From Epiperipatus broadwayi (Eukaryota; Onychophora; Udeonychophora; Euonychophora; Peripatidae): 64,000 nt of DNA. Shown piece by piece: positions 1 to 12,490 of this stretch. Position numbers and translations under genes: made by a program. The stretch covers positions 184,001-248,000 of the forward strand of contig JAQFVV010006627.1 in NCBI GenBank assembly GCA_028023455.1, in the 5' to 3' direction. Each line of letters starts with the position of its first letter. Within the stretch, counting starts at the first letter, position 1. The notes beneath the pieces are model-generated. The model had not been told where the DNA came from. It was given only the letters and a program-made list of their open reading frames with translations, and searched no databases.

Positions 1-670
1 TGAGATCATACACTGTAATGTTTTCAATCTCATTTCATTGTATATTGCCTGAATGCATTAAATTAGTTATATTTTAATTTTTACTTAAGTGGAACCTATT
101 TTATTTTTCATTATTATTAATTATAATAAACTTATTTAAATTTACCTCATCTTCATTATCATTTTACTATATTCCAATCTCTATTGAATTAATAATTAAA
201 TATGTCTAATATGCATTATAATTAAGATATTAATATAGCCTTAAGTTCAGCTTATCTGTAGTTTATTAACCCATTGTTATATTGCTCGTGTGGTAGAATT
301 ACGAGTCTAACGTCTCCCCCTATTCGGAGATGGCTTGTGAATTAAAATAAGACCTGTGTATAACCTCAGAAATGTCATTCATAGAGTGTTAATTCACAGA
401 CCATTGGTAAATAGGTTAAAGGTTAGTTGAACCTGGGATCTTTATGTCCTATTTCGATCAGGTTTAGTATATTTTACCTGGACTCTAGGTTTTGTTACCT
501 GAATGTACAAATCTGACCATAACAATATATATATATATATTTAAGTAGTGTTATTAAAATATTACTTTAAATCTCCATATGAAAGCTGATATATGAAATC
601 ACTTAAAAGATGATTTAAGTCTTCAACTACCTCTCAAATTAACATCCAGCCTATTTACTTAATTTTAGAT
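1..670. other. AT-rich non-coding DNA
   Basis: No ORF or known repeat boundary was recognised here. Positions 290-500 are slightly richer in GC and hold a weak tRNA-like B-box resemblance near 430, too poor to call a SINE. Confidence 0.5.
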
Positions 671-672
671 TA

Positions 673-920
673 CGATAGAATGACAGCCTGTTAAGCTAAT
701 TGCGCAGACACTGTGAGATTGTTATTAATAAATGAATACCTTCGAACAACCACAACTACTTTAGATTTGCTCATATATAAACATTTGAGTCGTAAGGGTA
801 AGAGGATTCCTTTTTACTCTTATACAAATACTATATCATGTGGTTGTTCGAAGGTATTCATTTATTAATAACATTCTCACAGCGTCTGCGCAATTAGCTT
901 AACAGGCTGTCATTCTATTG
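673..920. mobile_element. Hairpin MITE flanked by TA (Tc1/mariner-type)
   Basis: A 248-bp element made of two nearly perfect inverted arms of about 83 bp (673-755 and 839-920) around an 83-bp AT-rich loop. The arms begin CGATAGAATGACAGCC on the left and CAATAGAATGACAGCC on the right (read inward). A TA dinucleotide lies directly outside each end (671-672 and 921-922), as expected for a TA target duplication of Tc1/mariner-superfamily elements. It has no coding capacity, so it would have depended on a transposase elsewhere. Arm-to-arm identity is very high, which suggests a fairly recent insertion or strong hairpin homogenisation. Assignment to a superfamily rests only on the TA flanks. Confidence 0.75.
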
Positions 921-922
921 TA

Positions 923-1721
923 ATTATAATCGCACGCAAGACGTTATAAAATAAATGCTTAATTTTAGATTGAAAAAAAAAAAAACAAGTACTACTTTAA
1001 AAATGTGATTTTGCCCAACATATATTGAAGTTCTCAATTTTATGTGGAATCTAATTTGAGCCTACAAGCTCCATAGCAAACTAACACTCACAATTAAAGT
1101 CTTGTTTATAGCTCTTCAATTATGTGAATTCTCTCTATTTTGTTAAAATGTCCACACACACAAAAAAATTATATCCAGTGTTTAAGAATTTTGCAATAAT
1201 CACAATGTGATTATCAATTATAGAAAGGTCTCTTCCAGCTAGTTTCTCTGATACATAGCTGCTCCATATTATTTCAGAAAACTTCTTCATTCATCACTTA
1301 TGTGGCATCTCTTGGGATCTTGATTAAGACTTGTTTTCCACCTGTTTTCTATCTATTACCATCATTTTTTAGTTCTTCTCACCTTTTAATTTTTTTCAAT
1401 AGTATCAGTATGTTGGGATTAATAAAAATTAGAGATCACTAAGTAGAATACTTTGTCAATGATGTTAGTGATACATATTTGTTTAATACTAAAAGTAAAT
1501 ACATTTTATGTGCTTTAAAAAAAAATAAATGTGTTTTATCAGTCTTTAATTTATGTATATAAGATATGGACTCTTATTAATAAAAGAGAAATGTAAAAAT
1601 CACACACCAGATAGCCAAGTGAGGAATGATGTCTATTATAATTAATAAAAAGAATTCGAAAATTAAATATTTTGTATATATAATATTTTAATAAACTCAT
1701 TTTGGAAAATATTTAAGAATG
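923..1721. other. AT-rich non-coding DNA
   Basis: No gene, RNA or bounded repeat recognised. Short A/T homopolymer runs only. Confidence 0.5.
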
Positions 1722-2161
1722 TTAATGCAATTAGATGGGATTTGAATTCAGACTTTCAAGCTCCCTACAGCTATCCACGCCATCTTATATAACCGATAAT
1801 CATGATCACATACATGTGAAAAAGATAAATGAGCTTCAATACACATATTTCGTGCTGAACCAGTACTCATCAGTTGGTCCAAATCATCATCTCTTACACA
1901 TATGTAATCTGTGCTCAGTTTATATTAAGATAGCAAATCCTCAAACTTTAATGGACAGGCTTCAATCTTTTCCACCATCCAATTCTTTAGCCATCCACTT
2001 CATTAAAAATGTGATCATGGAACGAATTTTAGCATGAAATATATATACTGGAGATCATTTATCTTTTTTATATGCGGTCATGTGTATCGAATGTATAAGA
2101 TGAAATGGACAGCTCTAAAGAGCTTGAACGTCTGAATTCAAATCCCGTCTAATTACATTAA
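1722..2161. mobile_element. Foldback element, family B (copy B1)
   Basis: About 440 bp with long imperfect inverted arms. The outer 30-40 bases mirror each other: left GGGATTTGAATTCAGAC near 1737 and right GTCTGAATTCAAATCCC near 2130-2147. The same core, including CAGTTGGTCCA, recurs at 18.4, 38.9-40.4 and 57.4 kb. Both ends coincide with TTAA (1722-1725 and 2158-2161), which could be a target duplication or part of the arms. A 100-codon ORF at 1735-2037 runs through the repeat, but other copies do not keep it open, so it is not treated as a gene. Family not recognised. Confidence 0.7.
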
Positions 2162-3299
2162 GTTCAGTACAGATAATATACTTGTATTTAAATATTTAAA
2201 AAATGTTAATGAATGTATATTCTGCCACTGCTCAATTAAAATTAAAAACATAAATGTACATTTAGATATAACATATTTATTTGAATAAATTAAATCCTGA
2301 CTCACAATATCATAAATATCATGAAAAATAATATTAAAAAAAAAAAAACTTCCCATTTATTATTCTGATAGTTAAATATCTGAAATAAAGACCCCCTGGC
2401 AAAATAACCCCAAGTTCTAACTAAGGCAAATGAGCAGAGTCATTTGATACTGATCCTAAAAGAAGGGTGATCTTTCTATTTTAATAATGATTACAAGAAA
2501 GAATAAAAAAGAATTTTGATTTTCATCATAAGCTTCTGGCTAAATGGACTTTAAGATACAATAACGGGGAGAGTGGGTAGATTTCAAGAAAAAAATTGAA
2601 GAATGGTTTTAATAACTATGAAATGAAAAAGAAATGTATAGTGAACATTATTAGTCGTATTTTCAAAAAGAAATGACTAGCTATTTGTAAACCCCCAATT
2701 CTCAAAACCGCGCACACACGCACACATGTATTTTTTCTTTTCTAATTTTTACTCTCTAAGAAAAACAAATTGTCATAGAAAAATATATAAGAATTCAAAT
2801 AAAATGATTTCACTTTGAAAATATCAAATTTATTAAATTTAGCAAGCAAGGCATGAAAAAATAAATAAAAAAAGAATTAATATTAAATTCATTTCACCTT
2901 AATTAATAAAATGTGTAGATCAAAATGAGGGGGGGGGGATTTAGACATTTTGTTCAATATCCATTTCAGTATTTTTTTCTAATTAAATGTCAAACAAGTT
3001 ATAAAAGAAACACAAAAGAATTTAGTTATTACTGAAATTCCGTAGATAAAACTAAAATTCTCATTCAATCTCCAATTTGTTTATTTTAAACCAATCTGGG
3101 GATTTTTTTAAATAATTTTTAATAGTGTTGTATTTACTTATGTCTTGCAACCTGAAAATAATTTAAACTGGCACATACAAATAAATGAGATCCTGTACAA
3201 ACAAAAAGTTGGGCTAGAGTTTAGTTACAGTTCTGAATGCAATACAGTAAATTTGTCTTGTTGTCTGACTATTTCTCAAACAAAATGAATATAAAAGTA
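2162..3299. other. AT-rich non-coding DNA
   Basis: No gene recognised. Contains a run of nine G at about 2930 and a short (CA)n stretch near 2715. Confidence 0.5.
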
Positions 3300-4860
3300 A
3301 TGAGCACGAGATCACTCTGTGATGACCAGCATACTTAAAGTATATTAAGTATAAGTATGTTAAGTATAAGTTCACCAGCATTACACAAAAGTAATAATCA
3401 TCCATCATCATGAATGATCAACAATAAAAGTAAATCAACAATCAATCTGGTGACTGGATTTAAAATGGGTCTACTATAGACCAGGCTAATTATTTAGCCT
3501 TTACCAGCTTGGGGAAAATTATTTAAACATTAATTTGGATGCACAAACTTAAGTGCTAATCCATCAGATTATACAACAATAAAATCAATGATGCTGGAAT
3601 ATTAAAACATGATGATCATCATCAATACTCTGGCCTTTTAGTACCATTAATGTACTGGCAAACTATAAACCTAATTTTTAAATGGATATTAAACTAAATA
3701 AAATGTAGCGTATGGATTTTAAAGGATATCCCTTTATGCCAATCCAGAATCATCATCATCAACTGGATGCCCATAAACACTAATATAACCCCCTTTTATA
3801 TAACAGACCTTTATGTACAAATCTAGCTCAGAGAACACAAGTTCTATAACTGTTACTGTAAGTAAGAGATGATGCAACATATAACATTTTAAAATTATTT
3901 AGGATTGAATAAGTCACTGAAATAATTTTACAGTGAAATATCAGTTTATTGAAACAATAAAAAATGAAATGAAGGTCTGCAGAATGTGACTATACACATC
4001 TAAATTAAGCCTTCTGATTTTAATTAATATACAAAAAAGCTATCACTTTGGGATTTACATATGTCTTCCAATACATTTACTTAAAACACATATATCAGCA
4101 CACAAGCATGTGGTATATTAATTTCTGAACATATTTGAATTGTTATAAAATAATAATAAAAAAAATAATTTTAAACATGTTTCTACATGATGTGCGCTGA
4201 TATCAGCACACAGACATGCAATATAATTTATGAACATAATAGAATTTGTCATATAATAATAAAAAATGATTATTTTTTACATACATGCATCCACCTGATA
4301 TGCACTGATATATGCCCACAGATGTGAATTGTCATAAACCTATAAATGAAATTCATTTTTTATAATACATAATTAATGACTGATTTGACATATATGTGTG
4401 TGCACATGGAAATGTATGTGCACACGACATTTATATCATATGATATTTTAATTTATCAAACTAATAATGTTTATATCAAATGATATTTTAATTTATCAAA
4501 CTAATAAAATTACTAAATTTTTTTTAACAATTCCATGTTGAAAATATACTTAAAATCCATGTGTGTGTGTATATATATAAAGAATATGAATCAGTTATTA
4601 AATTTTTTGACAACCCTTCATAAAACTTTTTCCTTTTTTTTTATTTAAAAAAAATTTTCCCATCAAATCTTTGATCAGTTACTGTTGATTAATTATAAAT
4701 ATCTTTTAAAAAAATACTCCTGCAAATTTTTTTGTTTTTGAATTGAGAAATATTTTAGGAGTTTATGAATCAATTCTTTACTTTTAAATTTTTAATTCAA
4801 GCAAAATTTATTACTTGTACTTTTAAATTATAATTTTAAATATCATTTTTTCAATAAATG
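3300..4860 (+). repeat. Long dispersed non-coding repeat, family A (copy A1)
   Basis: Aligns along most of its length with 49412-51490 in the same orientation and with 13320-15130 and 21850-22390 in reverse orientation. Shared landmarks in order are GGTCTACTATAGACCAGGCTAA (3469-3490, split here for reference only), ATGTACTGGCAAACTATAAAC at about 3650, AACTGGATGCCCA near 3760, and repeated blocks around ATCAGCACACA. Positions 4080-4320 hold two to three diverged tandem units of about 110-130 bp, each starting near a CAGCACACA/TGCCCACA motif. The 3' part is rich in T-run followed by A-run sequence. No ORF is conserved between copies. It is probably a non-autonomous transposable element, but neither terminus has a target duplication that I could fix. 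Confidence 0.7.
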
Positions 4861-5577
4861 ATTCAAAATAATATCATTCTCTCTATATATATTGAAACAG
4901 TCGACCTTAGTTCAAGATCGAGTTGCACGGTTCTACCACAGCCCATGTAAAATCATGCTCCTTTTTTTTGTTGTAAAATGTATATAAACTATACGTATAT
5001 TTCTGAGAAGCATCTATGAGATTTATAAATACAAATCTGAAATAAAAATCTTTAACTATTTTAAATATTAGCTTTTATAGATGTGACTCAGATATACATA
5101 TATGACAGGAGTTTATATATATAATTTAAAATATTAAATAATTGTGTGTCTTTTAAAATAATCTTTTTTTTTTTTACTTTTATTTTAATATATTGTAATT
5201 AGTTTTTTTGTCCTAAAACTACATATAAATTCAAGATGGAAGGGTGCAGTCATTAACTGTCTAAAATAATTAAAGGGGTGGGAAGTTTGTTTCATGGTTT
5301 AAAAAAAAGGAATTTGTAAATTAAAGTTAAGAAAAAGTAAAATCTAAAACAAAGCTAATGGATTTTAGTTAGCTATTAACATTTTTGTCAAATCCATTTC
5401 CAAACAGGAAATTGGTTTGAATTGATTTTAGACAGTTATCTCATGACTGCCTCTCTACTAACAATAAAGACTCTTCTAAATTAAGGATCCATTAGAGCCA
5501 GGAAATCTAATTAAAACATTATCTGAGAGGCTAAAAACTGACATAAATAGAATGAAAAATCTATTGTCAGAGTTTGG
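4861..5577. other. AT-rich non-coding DNA
   Basis: No gene or bounded repeat recognised. Confidence 0.5.
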
Positions 5578-5735
5578 TCAATCGTTGCTACAGGACTTCA
5601 TGTACGTTGAAATTTTGAGGGCATAAGCTGCCTTCCCCTCCATCTTCAGCCTGACTGGTGCCGAGATGTAGCCCCTATCACTCAAGAATGCTGCCTGCCA
5701 GAGAAGATCCTTCAATACTTCATGGAATCCTGAGG
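5578..5735. other. GC-rich exon-like block, strand uncertain
   Basis: About 150 bp at roughly 50% GC inside much more AT-rich DNA. On the plus strand it is bounded by an acceptor-like TTGCTACAG (ending 5592) and a donor-like CTGAGGTAACT (5730-5740), but all three plus frames stop within about 35 bases. On the minus strand an acceptor-like GTTACCTCAG sits at the other edge and one frame stays open for about 50 codons, from an entry after CAG at about 5730 to a TGA at 5578-5580; it includes residues SAPVRLKMEGKAAYALK. I do not recognise the peptide. It may be a non-coding exon on plus, a terminal coding exon on minus, or a fragment of a mobile element. Confidence 0.3.
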
Positions 5736-7730
5736 TAACTAACCCAAAGATAGTATAATCACATTAGCCAATTCTTATTTGTAATTTAATTTGTAAATTA
5801 ATGCTTTCTTTATGTTTAATTTTGTTTTTTTTTCACTGATTGGTGAGTCTGTTAAGCTTTTGTATCAATTCTCTATTAGATAAACTAATCTGTCATCCAA
5901 CTCACGCTTCTTATTATTTTCCTAATTTAGTGCGGTTATAATTTAATTTTAATATTTTACTATTTTTCATTTAATTGTATTTGGAAATGCCAATCAAATC
6001 TAGTCTTACAAACTTCTATTGAAAAAAGAGGGGGATTAATGGGTTCTTGTTATTTATTTTAAATGTCTTGTCAGATTGGGTTTGTACTTTAAATGAATAC
6101 CTGTTTTTTTTAACTAAATATTTTATCGTAAATTTATACAAAATGTATAAATACTTTGCAATCTGGGGTGGATATTGGTGTTCATTAGTTTTATTAATTT
6201 CTTATTGATCATCATCACCACAAAGACTGGCGACTTAATTTGTTTTGTAATTTACACTATAAAGTGTGTGAATTTTAGTTTTTGGTTCTTATGTTAAAAT
6301 ATTGATTCAAGAGGGGGGGGGGAGAAATGCATGCTTCATTAATGATAGTTTAATTTATGATCAATGACTGTATATTATGTGGGTCATTATTTTAGCATAT
6401 CATTACATATTTGTTAAAGCATTTAAGGCTTTTCTTTAAATATTTAAATTTAATGATTTTATATTATTATGATAGCGCTGCTAGCATATGTCCAATTATT
6501 CATAAGCCGCATAAGGCTTCGATCTGATTCACCTGTACCTCACTCCAGGGAGTCATGATCCTCATCGTTCATCATTCTTCCCCAAGCATATATTTATATA
6601 CTGCTTTGAATCACCTGTACCACACTCCAGGGATTCAAAGCTTCATAATTAGCATTCTCGTTCATAATAGAAGTCGACGTTTACTTCTAAAACAAGCAGG
6701 TTAGAATAGATGAAGCAATGTATGGATGCACCATGGTCTGGCCCATAGAATCTTTCTACCTACCTTTTCTTCCTTTATCACTCTAGTATGAAGCTAGTGT
6801 GTAACACCTTTAAAAAAATTGGAGAATGACCTTGTACTGGCCAAATGGGTCATTTCCTCTCGCTGATATTATGCTAGCACTGCCAATTCTTATAGTTAGT
6901 TTTCTAGCCTGTTTGGCAAAGTAAATCATAATGGTATGTGATAATAAAACGTTCTTCTCTTAGTAATATTTTCATTGGAGTTTAAACCCAACTTCTCATG
7001 AAGCTTCCCTCCCCTTTATTGAAATAAGCCGCTCCTGCAATTAGTTTCGCTATATTCTATCATTAAATGCTGAAAATGTAAATAAATAATGTTTTAGTCT
7101 ACTGATCAAAATGTATCCTTATTTTAATTCTTATAAAGAAAATCTCCAAATGAAAATAAACTTATGTATTGAAATCATAATCAGCGAAACTATTGTAACT
7201 TTATAAATATATTTTTATGTATAAAACGTCCACCAAACCCCTCAGATAAAACCATTTTCTATAACCGCCACACTAAATTAATAATTTTGTCAAAATAAAA
7301 TAGTTGTAACAAGTTTCTTAAATGGTTGTAATAAAAATAAAGTTTTCCAAGCGTAGAGTTGATTATAAATAGTTTCTTGAATTCTGTTCAAAATAAATAT
7401 TTATATTTTAAACTTTAATCCAGTTGTTCGGATCTCATTAATATTTATATTTATGTATATTTTTAATTTGATATCTCAGGTTCACTCAATCTCTCATCAT
7501 CATCATCACCAGTTGAGTTCTCATGTAAAACATTGCAGCACTGGGATGGGATATAATAAATTTATGTGGTATCACCATAGGTGTTGTTCATAATGTTATA
7601 GATTTGGGGAATAGGCAAATAGGTTAGAATTCATGATTGTTCCTGACCTGTGTATCTCAGGCATGATTGGATTCAGGGTACTTTTGCATAGATTCTAAAT
7701 CTTGTTGGATAGACATAGATTTTTGACCAG
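5736..7730. other. Non-coding DNA with one diverged tandem duplication
   Basis: No gene recognised. Positions 6525-6690 contain two units of about 82 bp, each with CACCTGTACC followed by CACTCCAGGGA. The block 6480-7030 is somewhat less AT-rich than its surroundings but has no usable ORF. Confidence 0.45.
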
Positions 7731-8125
7731 TACAATATCAATACTCATCATATATGCTTTACCTATATACATTTATTTGTGCTTCTCTGCATATAGATAA
7801 ATCAGCATAAGTATAAACTAATTCTTCAACAAGTTGATGGACTCTCTGAGTAAGCTAGTCTTCTAAACAGCAGACTGGCTTATAGTCATGATTGGGAAAG
7901 ATAATTCAGGTAACTTGACATTCTATCAACTCCATTTAGTCTAGGATTGGATAGACATTAGGCAAGCCATCTAGTACAATGTTGGCTATGGACAGTGTAG
8001 AAAATCTGGGTCTTGTTTCTAGGTGAATCCAAACTCCAATGTCATGAACTAGTAGCACCCACTAGATCCACTGTTAACTAATATATTTTTACTCCACACT
8101 ATGACTATAAAAGGGTTGAAGAAAA

Positions 8126-8262
8126 AGATTAAAGAGTGATTCTTTTTTTTAAGTGTCATAGTATCGGCCGGGACGCAAACCCACAACCCTGGCAACTGCC
8201 TGCAGGTGCAAGGCAGTCATGCTGACCTCTCGACCACCAATGCAAGACTAAAGGGTGATTCT
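8126..8262. repeat. Target-site duplications around SINE
   Basis: An 18-bp direct repeat flanks the SINE: AGATTAAAGAGTGATTCT at 8126-8143 and AGACTAAAGGGTGATTCT at 8245-8262, differing at two positions. This length is typical of LINE-mediated retroposition. Confidence 0.75.
8144..8244 (-). mobile_element. tRNA-derived SINE (copy 1)
   Basis: On the minus strand it starts at about 8244 with an A-box-like TGGTCGAGAGG and a B-box-like GGTTTGCGTCC about 45 bases later, the internal RNA polymerase III promoter layout of tRNA-derived SINEs. It ends at the low-coordinate side in a run of A on the minus strand (T run on plus at 8144-8150). Copies at 16471-16581 and 40644-40745 share the B-box region and the ATGACA(TATG) tail. 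Near-perfect 18-bp target duplications flank it. The unit is about 100 bp, shorter than most SINEs, so it is essentially a tRNA head with a very short tail. Confidence 0.75.
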
Positions 8263-8649
8263 TAAGAGTTGTTTTTCTGAGTTATACAAAACTACAATGA
8301 AGAAATAACTGAAGGAAAGACAGTTGATCCAGCAGCTATTAGTTCATGATGTTGGAATTTGGATTCACCTAGAAGCAAGACCCAGATTTTTTTTTCATTC
8401 TTCATAGTCAACATTATACTAGATGGCCTAGACTAAATATAGCCGATTGGATGCAGAGGTTACCTGAATTATACCTTTTGTGAAAAAGACAATTAAGCCA
8501 ATCTACTGTTTAGAAGAGATCAGCTTATCAAGAGTCCATCAGCTTGCTGAAGAATTAGTTTACATATACTGATTTCTATATATGCAGAGAAGCACAAATA
8601 AATATATATATATATATATGAAGCATAGCTGATGAGTAGTGATACATAC

Positions 8650-9140
8650 AAAGAATGGTATTAATTTAAATCATTTAGTAAAAAAATGACATTTAAAAGC
8701 TATAATTTAAAACTAAAAGTAAATAATTTTTGCTTGAATTGAAAATCTAAAAGTAAAGAATTGATTCATAAACTCCAAAAGTATTTCTAGATTGAAAAAT
8801 AAAGAAATTTGCCAGAATATTTTTTTTTAAGATGTTTATAATTATTCAAAGATTGATATTACTTTTTTTTTTAAAAAAAAAAAACTTATGAATTTTGTAT
8901 ATTTCAAAATGGAATTAATTATAAAAAATATAATATTTGTAATAATTTTATTATTTTGACAATTTAAAATATATAAACATAAGTTTGTATATATATAACC
9001 ATGCACACGCATATATGTTAAATTGACCATTAATTATATTAAAAATTAAAAAAAATAATCATTTATAGATAATGACAATTCAAATATGTTAATAAACAAT
9101 TATTCTGCACATCTGTGCTGATATAGATATATGTGTTTCA
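8650..9140 (-). repeat. Family A segment, antisense
   Basis: Positions 8690-8900 are the reverse complement of the T-run/A-run tail of copy A1 (about 4680-4860), and the order D then A matches 12880-15130. Shared marks include AAAAGTAAATAATTTTTGCTTGAATT and ATTGATTCATA read on the plus strand. Truncated at the high-coordinate end. Confidence 0.6.
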
Positions 9141-12039
9141 TATAAACCCATTATGAGGTATTGAAACAGTAAGATTCGGTTCAAATCTTAGTTTCATCTT
9201 AGTTCCATCCATTCTATTGTCTTTCACCCACCACCTCCATCCTACCTAAATTTAAATCCTGGATGTTGGATTGCATGCATATAAAGGTATTATGTATATA
9301 TATATATAAGCATCTGTTTAAATATGCCATGGATGCACATACTCCAATATCGGAGTTAAACATTAAATCAAATAATGTATTTATTAAATAATTTTCAAGT
9401 TCATCTTAAAGCTATATAACATTTATATCATTTACTTATTTTGTCAATTTTTATATATATAATGTTTTAAAATAATGAATCTTAAAATCTATTTAAATTT
9501 CTAAATTTATAAAAATATAAATCCTTATCGTTTGTTTTCAATATTTGCCAAGTCATAGTTGGTGGGGAGAGACAATAGATTAATTAAAAAATCTTCCCTA
9601 AAGTTCTTAATTTGCTTTAATGTAAAAGCTGTACTATAGTTTGTAATCAGGTCATCAGAAATGTACGAAAATAAGTACAAAACAAATTTAAATAAAAGAA
9701 AAACACAGTGCAGATTTAGTTTAAAATGTAAAATTCTTTGCTAATGGATTAATTCACCTGAGGGTACTCCATATTGATTGCAAGCACGGACAAGAGAAAA
9801 ATATCTGTACTCTACGTCTTGTGCGATCGATCCGCAAAATTATAGATGAGAAAAAAAACTAGTATATAAGGATAGAATTGGATATATAAAAAAACTTTTG
9901 CTTTAAATTTTGAGTGTTTAACCTCGTCATTGCTAGTGATGTTTTTATAGTTTGTTTCATTTTGCAATGACTGAATAGAAGACATGCGAACTGTTCTCCT
10001 CTGGGAGAATGATCTAATCTGTGTCCAAGTCTCCGAACCTGCCCTCCAAAGATGAACTGTTGGTGAACTGCTGCTGATCTATATATTGCACACATAATGG
10101 AAATGTTTTCTAGCCAAACAGAAACTTTAAAACCAGAAAAGGAAAGGCTGCTGCTAGAACATAAATGGACAATCAATAACTGATTTTCACGTGCACAATC
10201 ATCTTCAGTAAACAGGTAACCTGTATCCAAGAGCTCTAGAGTACTCTAAATCTTCCTTTTTAAAATGCTATAGTTATATGTTAAATGACTTTATTATATT
10301 TTTCTTAATTAACATGTTAAACTCTGTAAATTGTTTTTTTTTTTTCATATTAAATAACTTACCTAATCTTCTATCTGTCATCTTGGGTATTTGTTTTATA
10401 TTTCATTGTTTCTTTTATATTTATATAATATCATGCCTAGATAATTTCTGACCAGAATCATCCTATTCCAAATAATTTACTGTAACTAAGAGAGGCCACC
10501 ATAATGTGTGGACTATTAGAATAGAATTACTAAATCCCTCTCCTTACACTTGATAAATTGCCAGCTCGGAAATTATCCAAATATTATTATATAAAGTAAT
10601 TTACTTTAATGACAAATGTGTATTATACTGATCCAAATGTTCCCATGTATTTCATGATTTCAGTTATATAGAATAATAATTTATGTACCTGTTATATTAA
10701 AATGTTCCCATATTTAATAATTTCAGTTATATAAAATAATAACTCATTTACGCATTAATAGATAGATACACATTTGGTGTTTGCTTCATTGATTTAGTAA
10801 TTGTAATAAGTTATAATATGATTTAAATACCTCCTCTATATTGTTTTAGATAAGATTTACTTATTCTGTTAAACCAGATCAAATGTTATTTAAGGGCGTA
10901 AATGAAAGTTTAGATTATTAAATGTGGACATTGGGAGATGAGTCATCAAAGTTAAAGCGTGATTTTAAAAGTAAAAGTTCTAAGTGTATATTTACAGATG
11001 GGTGTTACAATTTAGGGCTGGTATGTTTCTCTTCAAGCCTTGGAACTTCAATGGATACACAGTGATTACTGGTATCCTCTCATTTCCCATAAAGCAGACA
11101 TAGTTAAGTGTCCCCATGGGCATTCAATCTTGTCATGCGATTGGGAGTAATAGAGGCATGGTCCCTTACACCCGATTACGCTAAAATGACCATTCCCAAA
11201 TGGTCATTTGGCATGAAGCCAGCCCTTCATTATTTTCATATATTCTCCATTGACTCCATAGTTTCAAAGTGCATCTCTATGAGTACCACATATCCATCTA
11301 TATATTTATGTATTATTTCACTGTTTATGACTCAGTCCTCCCACTATTTTATATTGATCATTCTTAAATAATAATGCCCTGGAATAGTTATTTATATTAC
11401 ATCAATTAAATGTATTTCTTGATTATTGCAAATAACCTTGGTATGTCTGCAACCGTGATTATCAGTTATGACATAAAACCTTATATTATAATTGACATCG
11501 ATAGTCTTGTAGGCATAGTATTAAATACAAATTTGTACTCACTAATACCCAGATGGTCAAATAGTAAACAGCCTGCAAATAATGATTCAGAGCAAACTGT
11601 AAATAATAATGGTCTCGGAAATAATAAACACCAACACCATATTCTATAATCATGTTTTTGTATTTATATAATTAAATTTAAATGTTTTGTTATACATCTG
11701 CTGTCCTAATGCTTATTCATTTCAACACATAGTCCTAACAATATCTCACCTCAATAAAAATAGTATTAGATTTAAAATAGAAATGTTATAAATGTTATTG
11801 CTGTAAGAATTGGCTAAACACTACAGTGAGCTACAATAGTCTTTTGTATCTCCCTGACCCCTGTGCCTGAAGAGAGTTTTACTAGAGTAGCATTAGATAC
11901 ATTGTCATGTAGTTTGTATTGTGGAACCAGGTTTGGACTCAGTACTGCTAGTAGTTGAGCCTACTTATGGTGCTGCTCTTCAGCTCTAGTGGTTGGATTC
12001 TAAAACATGTTAGCAAGGCATATGAATCCTGACCATTAC
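9141..12039. other. Non-coding DNA with two less AT-rich blocks
   Basis: Block 9740-10250 is clearly less AT-rich and holds a 123-codon minus-strand ORF (9859-10230) starting MDTGYLFTEDD. I recognise no domain; a TACAG acceptor-like site lies just upstream on the minus strand, so it could be an exon, but chance is as likely. Block 10990-11260 is also GC-richer, contains a perfect hairpin ATGACCATTCCCAAATGGTCAT, and has no recognisable product. Positions 11820-12030 carry a possible degenerate tRNA-like stretch (GCTCTAGTGGTTGG then CATATGAATCC). None of these is strong enough for a gene call. Confidence 0.4.
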
Positions 12040-12490
12040 AGTATTTGTAAATCATAATGGGATAGCTTATTTTTTTTATATATTTATTATATAATTCAAA
12101 TATGTACATAAATTATTATACTGTATGTCTGTGAGGGATATATCAGTGTTTTATGTACGTGTATTGGAACATATATGTAAATCCTAATGTGATAGCTTAT
12201 TTTTTTTGTATATTAATCAAAATAAGGTTTAATTTACATGTGTATAGTCATATTCTGCAGATCTTAATTTCATTTTTTTGTTGTTATTAATAAACTGATA
12301 ATTCATTTATAATATTATTCCAGTGACATAGTTATAGTTAATAGTGATCTCAATGATATCTCATGCTCAATACTTGTATATTTCTTTAATATTAAATTTA
12401 TATTTAATATTTTAAATTTTGAGTCTTGACTTGAGTTAGAAACTGGGGTTGATGATTATAAGTGCCATCATCCCAGGTACACCCTTCAGG
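12040..12490 (-). repeat. Family A fragment, antisense (copy A5)
   Basis: Reads, on the minus strand, from the GGGGTTGATGATG end (about 12445) through the GACATAGTTATAG and CTGCAGATC landmarks to TAAATCATAATG at 12046. It is the same orientation as the next copy at 12880-15130, giving a head-to-tail pair separated by about 390 bp of unassigned AT-rich DNA. Contains an internal near-repeat of the TGTAAATC(A/C)TAATG(G/T)GATAGC block (12046 and 12178). Confidence 0.55.

Larger units (their letters stand above)
7731..8648. mobile_element. Foldback element, family D (copy D1)
   Basis: Two imperfect inverted arms of about 320 bp: left 7731-8060 and right 8332-8648. For example CTAGGTGAATCCAAACTCCA (8018-8037) on the left mirrors TTGGATTCACCTAG on the right near 8355. 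The loop (8061-8331) holds a separate tRNA-SINE insertion at 8144-8244. The right arm continues without a break into an antisense family A segment (8650-9140); the same D-A junction recurs at 13310, so D appears to be the distal end of the A family, with its mirror image added here. No ORF. Confidence 0.7.

Noticed and set aside
1735-2037. A 100-codon ORF with an M start
   Set aside because: Lies inside foldback B1, and the frame is not kept in B2, B3 or B4.
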